64,000 bases of DNA from assembly GCF_004681975.1 (NCBI RefSeq), contig NZ_SMLK01000006.1:124001-188000 (forward strand). Reading direction: 5' to 3'. This DNA comes from Ramlibacter humi (lineage in GTDB: Bacteria; Pseudomonadota; Gammaproteobacteria; Burkholderiales; Burkholderiaceae_C). Position numbers and translations under genes: made by a program. This document shows, piece by piece, positions 39,826 through 47,952 of the stretch. The notes below the pieces were generated by a model that saw only the letters and a program-made list of their open reading frames with translations, was not told where the DNA came from and did not search any database. Every line of letters begins with the position of its first letter. Positions within the stretch are counted from its first letter, which is position 1.

Positions 39826-40869
39826 TCAGCCCGGGAAGTTTTCCGGTATCTTGGCCTTGGACCGCGCTTCGGCCGGGCTGATGACGTTGCGGCGCACCAG
39901 GTCGGTGAGGTTCTGGTCCAGCGTCTGCATGCCGAAGCTGTTGCCGGTCTGGATGGCCGAGTACATCTGCGCCACCTTGGCTTCGCGGATCAGGTTGCGG
40001 ATGGCCGAGGTGCCCAGCATGATCTCGTGCGCCGCCACGCGGCCCGAGCCGTCCTTGGTCTTGCACAGCGTCTGCGACACCACCGCCTGCAGCGATTCGG
40101 ACAGCATGGCGCGGATCATTTCCTTCTCTTCGGCCGGGAACACGTCGATGATGCGGTCGATGGTCTTGGCGGCGCTGGACGTGTGCAGCGTGCCGAACAC
40201 CAGGTGGCCCGTCTCGGCGGCCGACATGGCCAGGCGGATGGTTTCCAGGTCGCGCATTTCGCCCACCAGGATGCAGTCCGGGTCCTCGCGCAGCGCGGAC
40301 TTCAGGGCGGCCTGGAACGACAGCGTCATCGGGCCCACTTCGCGCTGGTTGACCAGGCACTTCTTGGACTCGTGCACGAATTCGATCGGGTCTTCCACCG
40401 TCAGGATGTGGCCGTATTCGGTCTCATTGAGGTGGTTGATCATGGCCGCCAGCGTGGTGGACTTGCCCGAGCCCGTGGGGCCCGTCACCAGCACCATGCC
40501 GCGCGGCTTGAGCGCCAGGTCCTGGAAGATCTTGGGCGCGTTCAGCTGTTCCAGCGAGAGGATCTTGGACGGAATGGTCCGGAACACGGCGCCGGCGCCG
40601 CGGTTCTGGTTGAACGCGTTGACACGGAAGCGCGCCAGGCCTTCGATCTCGAACGAGAAGTCGCACTCGAGGAATTCCTCGTACTGCTTGCGCTGCGTGT
40701 CGTTCATGATGTCGTACACCATCGCGTGGACCTGCTTGTGGTCCATGGGGTCGACGTTGATGCGGCGCACGTCGCCGTGGACGCGGATCATGGGCGGCAG
40801 GCCCGCGGACAGGTGCAGGTCCGAAGCCTTGTTCTTCACGCTGAAGGCCAGCAGCTGGGTAATATCCAC
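39826..40869 (-). CDS. pilT: Type IV pilus retraction ATPase PilT
   Basis: 347 residues. Walker A GPTGSGKST, Asp box LTVEDPIEFVHESKK, Walker B CILVGEMRDLETI and His box AAETGHLVFGTLHTSSA are complete, and the diagnostic AIRNLIREAK motif lies near residue 285. It is the main hexameric motor that depolymerises type IV pili. It is divergent from the YggS-family gene with a 48-base gap, an arrangement conserved in many Proteobacteria. Confidence 0.96.
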   Translation of the reverse strand: MDITQLLAFSVKNKASDLHLSAGLPPMIRVHGDVRRINVDPMDHKQVHAMVYDIMNDTQRKQYEEFLECDFSFEIEGLARFRVNAFNQNRGAGAVFRTIPSKILSLEQLNAPKIFQDLALKPRGMVLVTGPTGSGKSTTLAAMINHLNETEYGHILTVEDPIEFVHESKKCLVNQREVGPMTLSFQAALKSALREDPDCILVGEMRDLETIRLAMSAAETGHLVFGTLHTSSAAKTIDRIIDVFPAEEKEMIRAMLSESLQAVVSQTLCKTKDGSGRVAAHEIMLGTSAIRNLIREAKVAQMYSAIQTGNSFGMQTLDQNLTDLVRRNVISPAEARSKAKIPENFPG

Positions 40870-40917
40870 GAGTCCCTACCTCTTGACGTTTGCTTGCGTA
40901 ACTAGCGCCGGGCGATT

Positions 40918-41613
40918 ATGACGACGATTGCCGCCAACCTCCAGACCGTCCGGGGACGGATTGCCGCCGCCTGTGCCCGGGCGCAACGCCAAGTGGAAGA
41001 AGTCACGCTGCTGGCGGTGTCCAAGACCTTCGGCCCCGAAGAAGTGCGCGAAGCGCACGCCGCCGGCCAGCGCGCCTTCGGCGAGAACTACATCCAGGAA
41101 GCGGTGGAAAAGATCGGCCTGCTGTCCGGCCTGGCCCTGGAATGGCATTGCATCGGCCCGATCCAGAGCAACAAGACGCGGCTGGTCGCCCAGCACTTCG
41201 ACTGGGCCCACACGGTCGACCGGCTGAAGATCGCCCAGCGCCTGTCGGAGCAGCGCCCCGAAGGCAAGCCGCCGCTGTGCGTGTGCATCCAGGTGAACAT
41301 CGACGGCGGCCCGTCCAAGTCGGGCGCCGCGCCCGGCGAAGTCGCCGAACTCGCGCGCGAGATCGCGCGGTTGCCCAACCTGCGCCTGCGCGGCCTCATG
41401 ACCATCCCCGAGCCGGGCGCGGACTTCGAGGCGCAAAAGGCGCCGCACGAGGCCGCCGCCGCCCTGTTCCGGCAGTTGCGGGCCCAGGGCATCGAGATGG
41501 ACACGCTTTCGATGGGCATGACCGCCGACCTGGAAGCCGCCGTCGCCGCCGGCAGCACCATGGTGCGGGTGGGCACCGCCATCTTCGGCGGCCGGCCGAA
41601 GAAAGAGGGCTGA
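40918..41613 (+). CDS. YggS/PROSC-family PLP homeostasis protein
   Basis: 231 residues of the alanine-racemase-like barrel. The PLP lysine is in VTLLAVSKTF, followed by FGENYIQEAVEK, LEWHCIGPIQSNKTRLVAQHFDWAHTVDR, CIQVNIDGGPSKSG and the closing LSMGMTADLEAAVAAGSTMVRVGTAIFG. This family (PipY/YggS) binds PLP and balances vitamin B6 pools without catalytic turnover. The divergent pilT is the usual neighbour. Confidence 0.94.
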   Translation: MTTIAANLQTVRGRIAAACARAQRQVEEVTLLAVSKTFGPEEVREAHAAGQRAFGENYIQEAVEKIGLLSGLALEWHCIGPIQSNKTRLVAQHFDWAHTVDRLKIAQRLSEQRPEGKPPLCVCIQVNIDGGPSKSGAAPGEVAELAREIARLPNLRLRGLMTIPEPGADFEAQKAPHEAAAALFRQLRAQGIEMDTLSMGMTADLEAAVAAGSTMVRVGTAIFGGRPKKEG

Positions 41614-41655
41614 GCGCCCTCGGTTGTCATGCCCGGCTTGCGCCGGGACGACAGA

Positions 41656-42195
41656 TCACTTCTTCGCCGCAGACCCCAGGGGCTTGAGGTTGCCGCAGTC
41701 GGCGCCCAGCCACTTGCCCCCGCCTTCCATCGTCATCTTCTGCGGCTTGCCGTCCACGGTGGCGGTGGCGACGGTCTTCATCGTGTAAGCCTCGGGGCTG
41801 CTGCTCGTCACCTCGGTCTCGCCGCTGGAAACCGGGTTGGTGCAGCTGAAGGACATCTTCCTCGTGTTGCCGCTGCGGCCCAGGTCCTTCATCTTGCAGT
41901 CGCCCTGCGCGGGCGGCACTTCGTTGCGCTCGGCCATCTCCTTGCTCATGCAGACGCGCATGGTGTTGCCGCTGCCCTGCTGCACGCCCTGCTTGGCCAT
42001 CATCGCTTCCATCTGCTTGCGCTGCGCGGGCGGCAGGGCCGCGATCTGCTCGCGCGCCTGCGCGACCTGCTTGTCAATCTCGGGGTTGCTGGGCGTGCGC
42101 TGCTGGAGCTCCCACAGGCCGGGTTTGAGCGATTGCGCCGCGGCGGGCGCGGCCACGGCGGCGATCGCGATGGCGAGGAACAAGGTTTTCTTCAT
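41656..42195 (-). CDS. DUF3617-family exported protein
   Basis: 179 residues. Signal peptide MKKTLFLAIAIAAVAAPAAAQ, then SLKPGLWELQQRT, the standard start of DUF3617. VCMSKEMAERNEVPPAQGDCKMKDLGRSGNTRKMSFSCTN supplies the conserved cysteines, and the ending KWLGADCGNLKP is typical. Function is unknown. ATG at 42195 lies 44 bases downstream of the glpK stop on the same strand, so it may be read through from glpK. Confidence 0.87.
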   Translation of the reverse strand: MKKTLFLAIAIAAVAAPAAAQSLKPGLWELQQRTPSNPEIDKQVAQAREQIAALPPAQRKQMEAMMAKQGVQQGSGNTMRVCMSKEMAERNEVPPAQGDCKMKDLGRSGNTRKMSFSCTNPVSSGETEVTSSSPEAYTMKTVATATVDGKPQKMTMEGGGKWLGADCGNLKPLGSAAKK

Positions 42196-42239
42196 GCTGG
42201 CTCCGGGAAAGAAAGTCACGATTCTGGCGCTTGCGCGTG

Positions 42240-43757
42240 TCAGGCCACCGTCGCCTGCCGGACGGCGTGCTCCCAGCGCTGCATCAGCTCCTGGGCGCGG
42301 TCGCGCGGCAGCGTGGGCGTGAAGCGGCGCTCGGCGCGCCACTGCGACTGCAGTTCCTCCGGACCCGCATAGACGCCCGCCGCCAGTCCCGCCAGGTAGG
42401 CGGCGCCCAATGCCGTGGTTTCGGTCACCGCCGGCCGCACTACCGGGATGCCCAGCAGGTCGGCCTGGAACTGCATCAGCAGGTTGTTCACGCAGGCGCC
42501 GCCGTCCACGCGCAGTTCGGCGACGGGCGCCGCGCCCGCGGCGGCGGCGTCGCGGCCCATGGCCTGCAGCAGCGCCGCGCTCTGGAAAGCGATGCTCTCC
42601 AGCGCCGCACGCGCCACGTGGGCAACCGTGGACCCGCGCGTCAGCCCGGTGATGGTGCCGCGCGCATCCGGCTGCCAGTACGGCGCCCCCAGCCCCGTGA
42701 AGGCGGGCACCAGCATCACGCCGCCGGCATCGGGCACGCTGGCCGCCAGCGCTTCCACCTGCGCGCTGTTCTCGATCGCCTTCAGCCCGTCGCGCAGCCA
42801 CTGCACCACCGCGCCCGCGACGAACACGCTGCCTTCCAGCGCGTACTGCGGCGTGGCGTCCAGCTGCGCCGCGCTGGTGGTGACCAGGCCGTTGGCCGAC
42901 TTCTGGAAGCGCCCGCCGGTGTGCATCAGCAGGAAGCAGCCGGTGCCGTAGGTGTTCTTGGCCATGCCTTCGCGCAGGCAGGCCTGGCCAAAGAGCGCGC
43001 TCTGCTGGTCGCCCGCCACGCCGCCGATGCGCACGGGGGCGCCCAGCAGTGTCTCCACCGTGCGGCCGTAGTCGGCGCTGGACGGCAGCACCTTGGGCAT
43101 CAGCGACGCGGGCACCTGCAGCAATGCCAGCAGCTCTTCGTCCCACTGGTTGCGGTGCACGTCGAACAGCATGGTGCGCGACGCGTTGCTCACGTCGGTG
43201 GCGTGCAGCGCGCCGCCGGTCAGCTGCCACAACAGCCAGCTGTCGATGGTGCCGAAAGCCAGCTCGCCGCGTTCGGCCTGCGCGCGCGCGCCGGGCACGT
43301 TGTCCAGCAGCCAGCGGATCTTGGTGCCCGAGAAGTACGAGTCGACGATGAGCCCGGTGCGCTGCTGGATCAACGAAGCCTTGCCCTGCTCGCGCAGCTG
43401 CGCGCACAGCGGCTCGCCGCGGCGGTCCTGCCAGACGATGGCGTGGTGGATCGGCTGCCCCGTCTTGCGGTTCCACAGCACCGCGGTTTCGCGCTGATTG
43501 GTGATGCCGATGGCGGCGACGTCCTTCGCCGCGATGCCGGCCTTCTTCAGCGCTTCCTGCGCGGTGGCGAGCTGGCCGCGCCAGATCTCCATCGCGTCGT
43601 GCTCCACCCAGCCGGGTTGCGGGTAGATCTGCGGCAGCTCGCGCTGCGCCATCGCGACGATGCCGCCGCGCGAGTCGAAGACGATGCTGCGGGAACTGGA
43701 CGTGCCCTGGTCGAGCGCGAGCAGGTAAGCCTGCCCCGGGCTGGTGGATGTGGTCAT
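42240..43757 (-). CDS. glpK: Glycerol kinase
   Basis: 505 residues. The FGGY-type signature starts at [17 protein letters not shown]; the substrate loop [29 protein letters not shown] and the ATP-binding [11 protein letters not shown] and [20 protein letters not shown] segments are complete. It phosphorylates glycerol to glycerol-3-phosphate. No glpF, glpD or glpR gene is next to it in this window. Confidence 0.95.
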   Translation of the reverse strand: MTTSTSPGQAYLLALDQGTSSSRSIVFDSRGGIVAMAQRELPQIYPQPGWVEHDAMEIWRGQLATAQEALKKAGIAAKDVAAIGITNQRETAVLWNRKTGQPIHHAIVWQDRRGEPLCAQLREQGKASLIQQRTGLIVDSYFSGTKIRWLLDNVPGARAQAERGELAFGTIDSWLLWQLTGGALHATDVSNASRTMLFDVHRNQWDEELLALLQVPASLMPKVLPSSADYGRTVETLLGAPVRIGGVAGDQQSALFGQACLREGMAKNTYGTGCFLLMHTGGRFQKSANGLVTTSAAQLDATPQYALEGSVFVAGAVVQWLRDGLKAIENSAQVEALAASVPDAGGVMLVPAFTGLGAPYWQPDARGTITGLTRGSTVAHVARAALESIAFQSAALLQAMGRDAAAAGAAPVAELRVDGGACVNNLLMQFQADLLGIPVVRPAVTETTALGAAYLAGLAAGVYAGPEELQSQWRAERRFTPTLPRDRAQELMQRWEHAVRQATVA

Positions 43758-43814
43758 CCGCCGATGCTAGCGGCGCCACCCCCGCTTGTTCATCAGGTCA
43801 TGCCCCAGCAGCAG

Positions 43815-44030
43815 TCACGCGGGCTTCGCCTTGCGCAGCGCGCCCGGCTTGTGCGCGGCCTGCGCACCGGACGCGGTTTCGACCAGGTACTCGGGGTTGT
43901 CGGGGGATGCGGCCACCTGGTGGCCCTTGATCATGGTGCGGCTGGTGAGTTTTTTCTTCACCTTGCCCTTGGCGGTGCCGCCGTGGGAATTCCATTCGAC
44001 CGCATCGCCGGCCCGCAGCTTGTCGCTCAT
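43815..44030 (-). CDS. DUF2945/TUDOR-type small protein
   Basis: 71 residues, basic. LRAGDAVEWNSHGGTAKGKVKKKLTSRTMIKGHQVAASPDNPEYLVE matches the short SH3/TUDOR-like DUF2945 (hypervirulence-associated) domain. These proteins are common in plant- and soil-associated bacteria and their role is unclear; a nucleic-acid or stress link is often suggested. GGGAG precedes the ATG at 44030. It stands alone between glpK and putR. Confidence 0.82.
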   Translation of the reverse strand: MSDKLRAGDAVEWNSHGGTAKGKVKKKLTSRTMIKGHQVAASPDNPEYLVETASGAQAAHKPGALRKAKPA

Positions 44031-44119
44031 GCATGCTCCCGTGGGGGTTGTGGTCCGGCCCATGATGGCCGGGCTGGCCCCGCGCAGGTGTGAAGACGGC
44101 CCTTCAGTGGCAACTCTTC

Positions 44120-44596
44120 CTAGCGCAGCGGCAGCCTGGCGGTGTTCTTCACCTCTTCCATCACGGCATACGTGCGGGTCTCGCGCACGCCGGGCAGTTG
44201 CCACAGCACGCTGCCCGCGAAATCGCGGTAAGCCTGCATGTCGCGCATGCGCGTCTTCAGCAGGTAGTCGAACCCGCCCGCGACCATGTGGCATTCCATG
44301 ATCTCGTCGTGCACCTGCACCGCGGCCTTGAACGCGTCGAAGACATTGGGCGTGGTGCGGTCCAGCAGCACTTCGACGAACACCAGCATGCCGGCGTCCA
44401 GCTTCAGCGGGTTCAGCCGCGCCTCGTAGCCCAGGATGTAGCCGTCGCGCGTGAGGCGCTGCACGCGGGCGAGCACCGCCGTGGGCGACAGCGCCACCGC
44501 TTCGGCCAGCCTGAGGTTGGACAGCCGCCCGTCGCGCTGCAGGACGCTCAGGATTTTCCGGTCGATGCGGTCGATGTCCTCGATTTCTTCGGCCAT
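44120..44596 (-). CDS. putR: Lrp/AsnC-family regulator, probable PutR
   Basis: 158 residues from ATG at 44596. The HTH is RIDRKILSVLQRDGRLSNLRLAEAVALSPTAVLARVQRL, followed by the RAM domain with EIMECHMVAGGFDYLLKTR and PGVRETRTYAVMEEVKNT. It is divergent from putA with 74 bases between starts. Because the PutA here lacks its own DNA-binding domain, an Lrp-type activator responding to proline is expected, as PutR is in several alphaproteobacteria. An in-frame start at 44614 is less likely. Confidence 0.88.
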   Translation of the reverse strand: MAEEIEDIDRIDRKILSVLQRDGRLSNLRLAEAVALSPTAVLARVQRLTRDGYILGYEARLNPLKLDAGMLVFVEVLLDRTTPNVFDAFKAAVQVHDEIMECHMVAGGFDYLLKTRMRDMQAYRDFAGSVLWQLPGVRETRTYAVMEEVKNTARLPLR

Positions 44597-44670
44597 GGCT
44601 AGTGAAATATTCAATTCGATCAGTTCAGTTTAGACAAAAACTCCGCGCCAATCGCCCGAACATCGCGCTC
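44597..44670. promoter_or_regulatory. putR-putA divergent promoter region
   Basis: The 74-bp gap is strikingly AT-rich for this genome (44600-44640: gtgaaatattcaattcgatc and following). It must hold both promoters and the operator for the Lrp-type regulator. The putA start at 44671 has no strong Shine-Dalgarno. Confidence 0.45.
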
Positions 44671-47637
44671 ATGCCGCAACGTCTGCCCACCCCCTACCGC
44701 GACGAGAACGAGGTCGTCGCCCACCGCCTGTCCGGCCTGGCCGGCGCCCTCGACTGGCCGGCCGCGGCCGTAGCCGCCGCGCCCTGGGTCGAGGCCGTGC
44801 GCAAGCACCCGCCGCCGTTCTGGGCGATGGAAACGCTGCTGAAGGAGTACCCGATCTCCAGCAGCGAAGGCCTGGCGCTGATGCGGCTGGCCGAAGCCCT
44901 GCTGCGCGTGCCCGACGCCGAAACTGCCATCGCGCTCACCGCCGATCAGCTGGGCCGCGCCGACTTCGGCCAGCACGGCGGCGAGTCGTCCATCGCGCGG
45001 CTGTCCTCGGCCGCCCTGTCGCTGTCCAAGCGCTTCCTGCCCGAAGGCGGCGAGCCGGGCCTGATGGGCAAGCTGGGCGCGCGCACCGTCGTGGCCGCCA
45101 CCCTGCGCGCTGTGCAGTTGCTGGGCCGCCAGTTCGTCCTGGGCCAGGACATCGAAGAAGCCCTGGATGAAGCGAAAGACGCGCGCCGCGAGCAGGCCAA
45201 CCTGCGCTTCTCGTTCGACATGCTGGGCGAAGGCGCACGCACGCAGGCCGACGCCGACCGTTACCTGGAAAGCTACCGCGCCGCCATCGCGGCCATCGCC
45301 CAGCGCACGCCCGCTGGCCGCGCGGTGGAAACCAACGACGGCATCTCCATCAAGCTGAGCGCGCTGCACCCGCGCTACGAGTTCACCCAGCACGCCCGCG
45401 TGATGGACGAACTGGTGCCGCGCGTGTGGACCTTGTGCGAGCAGGCCGCTCGCGCCAACCTCAACCTCACCATCGACGCCGAGGAAGTGGACCGCCTGGA
45501 GCTGTCGCTGGACGTGTTCGAGGCACTGGCCGAACACGTGGCCGCGCAGCAGCCGCAATGGCAAGGCTTCGGCCTCGCGATGCAGGCCTACCAGACGCGC
45601 GCGCTGGAACTGGTGGAGCACGTCGCCGCCATCGGCCGCCGGCTGAAGCTGCGCTTCATGTGCCGCCTGGTCAAGGGCGCCTACTGGGACGGCGAGGTCA
45701 AGCGCGCGCAGGAGATGGGCCTGCCGCACTACCCGGTGTTCACGCACAAGCACCACACGGACATCTCTTACCTGGCCTGCGCGCGCGCGCTGCTCGCGGC
45801 GAACGATGTCATCTACCCGCAGTTCGCCACGCACAACGCCGGCACCATCGCGGCCATCGTGCAGATGGCCCGCGCCAACGGCGCGAGCTTCGAACTGCAG
45901 CGGCTGCACGGCATGGGCCAGGGCGTGTACCGCGAGGTGCTGCGCGACCCGCGGCTCGCCTGCCGCGTCTACGCGCCGGTCGGCCGCCACCGCGACCTGC
46001 TGGCGTACCTGGTGCGGCGGCTGCTGGAGAACGGCGCGAACTCCTCGTTCGTGCACCAGCTCGCCGATGAATCGGTCGGCCTGCGGGAACTGCTGCGTTC
46101 GCCGCTGCACGCTTCGCCCGCGCCGGCCCTGCCCCTGCCCGCCGACCTGTACGGCCCTTCGCGCCGCAACAGCGGCGGCGTGGACCTGGCCGAAGAAGCC
46201 ATGCTCGATCCGCTGCTGCGCGCGCTGGCCTCGACCACCGTGCCTGTGGTGCCCATGGCCGAACCCGGCGACGTGGCCGCGGCGGTGGCCGCCGCGCGCA
46301 CCGCGTTCGCCGGCTGGAGTTCGACCCCGGTCGAGCGCCGCGGCGCCATCCTGCGCGAGGCCGCCGACGCGATGCAGCGAGAGCTGCCGCACCTGTGCGC
46401 CCTGCTCGTGCGCGAAGCCTTCAAGACCTGGGGCGACGCGGTGGCCGAAGTGCGTGAGGCGATCGACTTCCTGCGCTACTACTCGCGGCAGGCCGAACGC
46501 CTGATGCAACCCGAATCGCTGCCCGGCCCCACCGGCGAAAGCAACGAGCTGCGCCTGGAAGGCCGCGGCACCTGGGCCTGCATCAGCCCCTGGAATTTCC
46601 CGCTGGCCATCTTCACCGGCCAGGTGGCGGCCGCGCTGGCCACCGGCAACACCGTCGTCGCCAAGCCCGCCGAGCAGACGCCCGCCATCGCGCGTGAAAC
46701 CGTGACGCTGCTGCACGCGGCGGGCGTTCCGGTCGCAGCGCTGCGGCTGCTGCACGGCACCGGCGAAACCGTGGGCGCCGCGTTGGTGAAAGCCGATGGC
46801 ATCGCGGGCGTGGTGTTCACCGGTTCGACCGAAGTGGCGCGCCTCATCGCGCGCTCTCTGGCGGATCGCGACGGTCCCATCCTGCCGCTGATCGCGGAGA
46901 CCGGCGGCATCAACGCCATGCTGGTGGACTCCACCGCGCTGCCCGAGCAGGTGGCCGACGCCGTCGTGCAAAGCGCCTTCCGCTCCGCCGGCCAGCGCTG
47001 CTCGGCGCTGCGCCTGCTGTGCCTGCACGAGGGCATCGCCGATGCGGTGCTGGAGATGGTCGGCGGCGCGGCGCGGGAGCTGGCCTGCGGCGACCCCGGC
47101 CGCCTGGACACCGACGTGGGGCCCGTCATCGACGCGACCGCGTACGACAACCTGCGGCGCCACGTGGGTCGCCTGCAACGCGAGGCACGCGCCTGCTTCC
47201 CCCCGGCCGCGCCGCGCGAAGCGCTGCCCAACCTCGTCCCGCCGCAGGCTTTCGAAGTGAAGCGCGTCGCCGACGTCGCCCAGGAAGTCTTCGGGCCCGT
47301 GCTGCACGTGGTGCGCTGGTCGGGCGATCCGCTGGCGCTGGTCGACGAGATCAACTCGCTGGGCTGGGGCCTCACGCTGGGCGTGCAGACGCGCATCGAC
47401 AGCCGCGCGCAGGCCATCGCGGCGCGCGCGCGCATCGGCAACGTCTACGTGAACCGCAACATGATCGGCGCGGTGGTCGGCGTGCAGCCGTTCGGCGGCG
47501 AAGGCCTGTCGGGCACCGGCCCCAAGGCCGGCGGCCCGCACTACCTGCTGCGCTTCTGCGCCGAGCGCACGGTGACGGTGAACACCGCGGCGGCCGGCGG
47601 CAACGTCGCGCTGCTGGCCGGCGCGGCGGTTCAGTAG
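44671..47637 (+). CDS. putA: Bifunctional proline dehydrogenase/P5C dehydrogenase PutA
   Basis: 988 residues, the short (non-regulatory) type. There is no ribbon-helix-helix at the N-terminus. Residues about 60-430 are the FAD proline dehydrogenase barrel (VETNDGISIKLSALHPRYEF, LTIDAEEVDRLELSLDVFE, RLVKGAYWDGEVKRAQE). Residues about 510-960 are the aldehyde dehydrogenase: WNFPLAIFTGQVAAALATGN, VFTGSTEVARLIA, ETGGINAM, and catalytic Cys777 in SAGQRCSALRLL. It oxidises proline to glutamate. The stop overlaps the converging DUF378 gene by seven bases. Confidence 0.95.
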   Translation: MPQRLPTPYRDENEVVAHRLSGLAGALDWPAAAVAAAPWVEAVRKHPPPFWAMETLLKEYPISSSEGLALMRLAEALLRVPDAETAIALTADQLGRADFGQHGGESSIARLSSAALSLSKRFLPEGGEPGLMGKLGARTVVAATLRAVQLLGRQFVLGQDIEEALDEAKDARREQANLRFSFDMLGEGARTQADADRYLESYRAAIAAIAQRTPAGRAVETNDGISIKLSALHPRYEFTQHARVMDELVPRVWTLCEQAARANLNLTIDAEEVDRLELSLDVFEALAEHVAAQQPQWQGFGLAMQAYQTRALELVEHVAAIGRRLKLRFMCRLVKGAYWDGEVKRAQEMGLPHYPVFTHKHHTDISYLACARALLAANDVIYPQFATHNAGTIAAIVQMARANGASFELQRLHGMGQGVYREVLRDPRLACRVYAPVGRHRDLLAYLVRRLLENGANSSFVHQLADESVGLRELLRSPLHASPAPALPLPADLYGPSRRNSGGVDLAEEAMLDPLLRALASTTVPVVPMAEPGDVAAAVAAARTAFAGWSSTPVERRGAILREAADAMQRELPHLCALLVREAFKTWGDAVAEVREAIDFLRYYSRQAERLMQPESLPGPTGESNELRLEGRGTWACISPWNFPLAIFTGQVAAALATGNTVVAKPAEQTPAIARETVTLLHAAGVPVAALRLLHGTGETVGAALVKADGIAGVVFTGSTEVARLIARSLADRDGPILPLIAETGGINAMLVDSTALPEQVADAVVQSAFRSAGQRCSALRLLCLHEGIADAVLEMVGGAARELACGDPGRLDTDVGPVIDATAYDNLRRHVGRLQREARACFPPAAPREALPNLVPPQAFEVKRVADVAQEVFGPVLHVVRWSGDPLALVDEINSLGWGLTLGVQTRIDSRAQAIAARARIGNVYVNRNMIGAVVGVQPFGGEGLSGTGPKAGGPHYLLRFCAERTVTVNTAAAGGNVALLAGAAVQ

Positions 47638-47894
47638 CGTTCGCCGCGGCCGCCCAGCCGCATCATCACGAAGCCCCACAGCGCGGCCAGGCCCACCAGC
47701 ACGTAGATCACGCGCGAGATCGACGAGTCCTGGCCGAACAGGGTGGCCACCACATCGAGGTTGAACAGGCCCACCAGGCCCCAGTTCAGGCCGCCGATGA
47801 TCATCAGGACGAGCGCGATCCAGTCGAGCGCGTTCATGCGGCTGTGGGCGACGTGCCGGCGTGGCTCGCCGGCGCGGATGTCGGATTCGGCCAT
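47631..47894 (-). CDS. DUF378 small membrane protein
   Basis: 87 residues with two hydrophobic segments: LDWIALVLMIIGGLNWGLVGLFNLDVVATLFG and ISRVIYVLVGLAALWGFVMM. The GGLNWGLVG core is the DUF378 signature. It is an inner-membrane protein of unknown role, often stress-induced. A perfect AAAGGAGG precedes the ATG at 47894, which decides this start over MNALDW. Confidence 0.88.
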   Translation of the reverse strand: MAESDIRAGEPRRHVAHSRMNALDWIALVLMIIGGLNWGLVGLFNLDVVATLFGQDSSISRVIYVLVGLAALWGFVMMRLGGRGERY

Positions 47895-47952
47895 GTCGGG
47901 CCTCCTTTCACGGGACGCCTGCCTGCGGCAACGCCCGTGCCCGGCGGACCGC

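Noticed and set aside
44620-47679. 1019-residue minus-strand open frame opposite putA
   Set aside because: It mirrors putA codon structure and has no recognisable domain.
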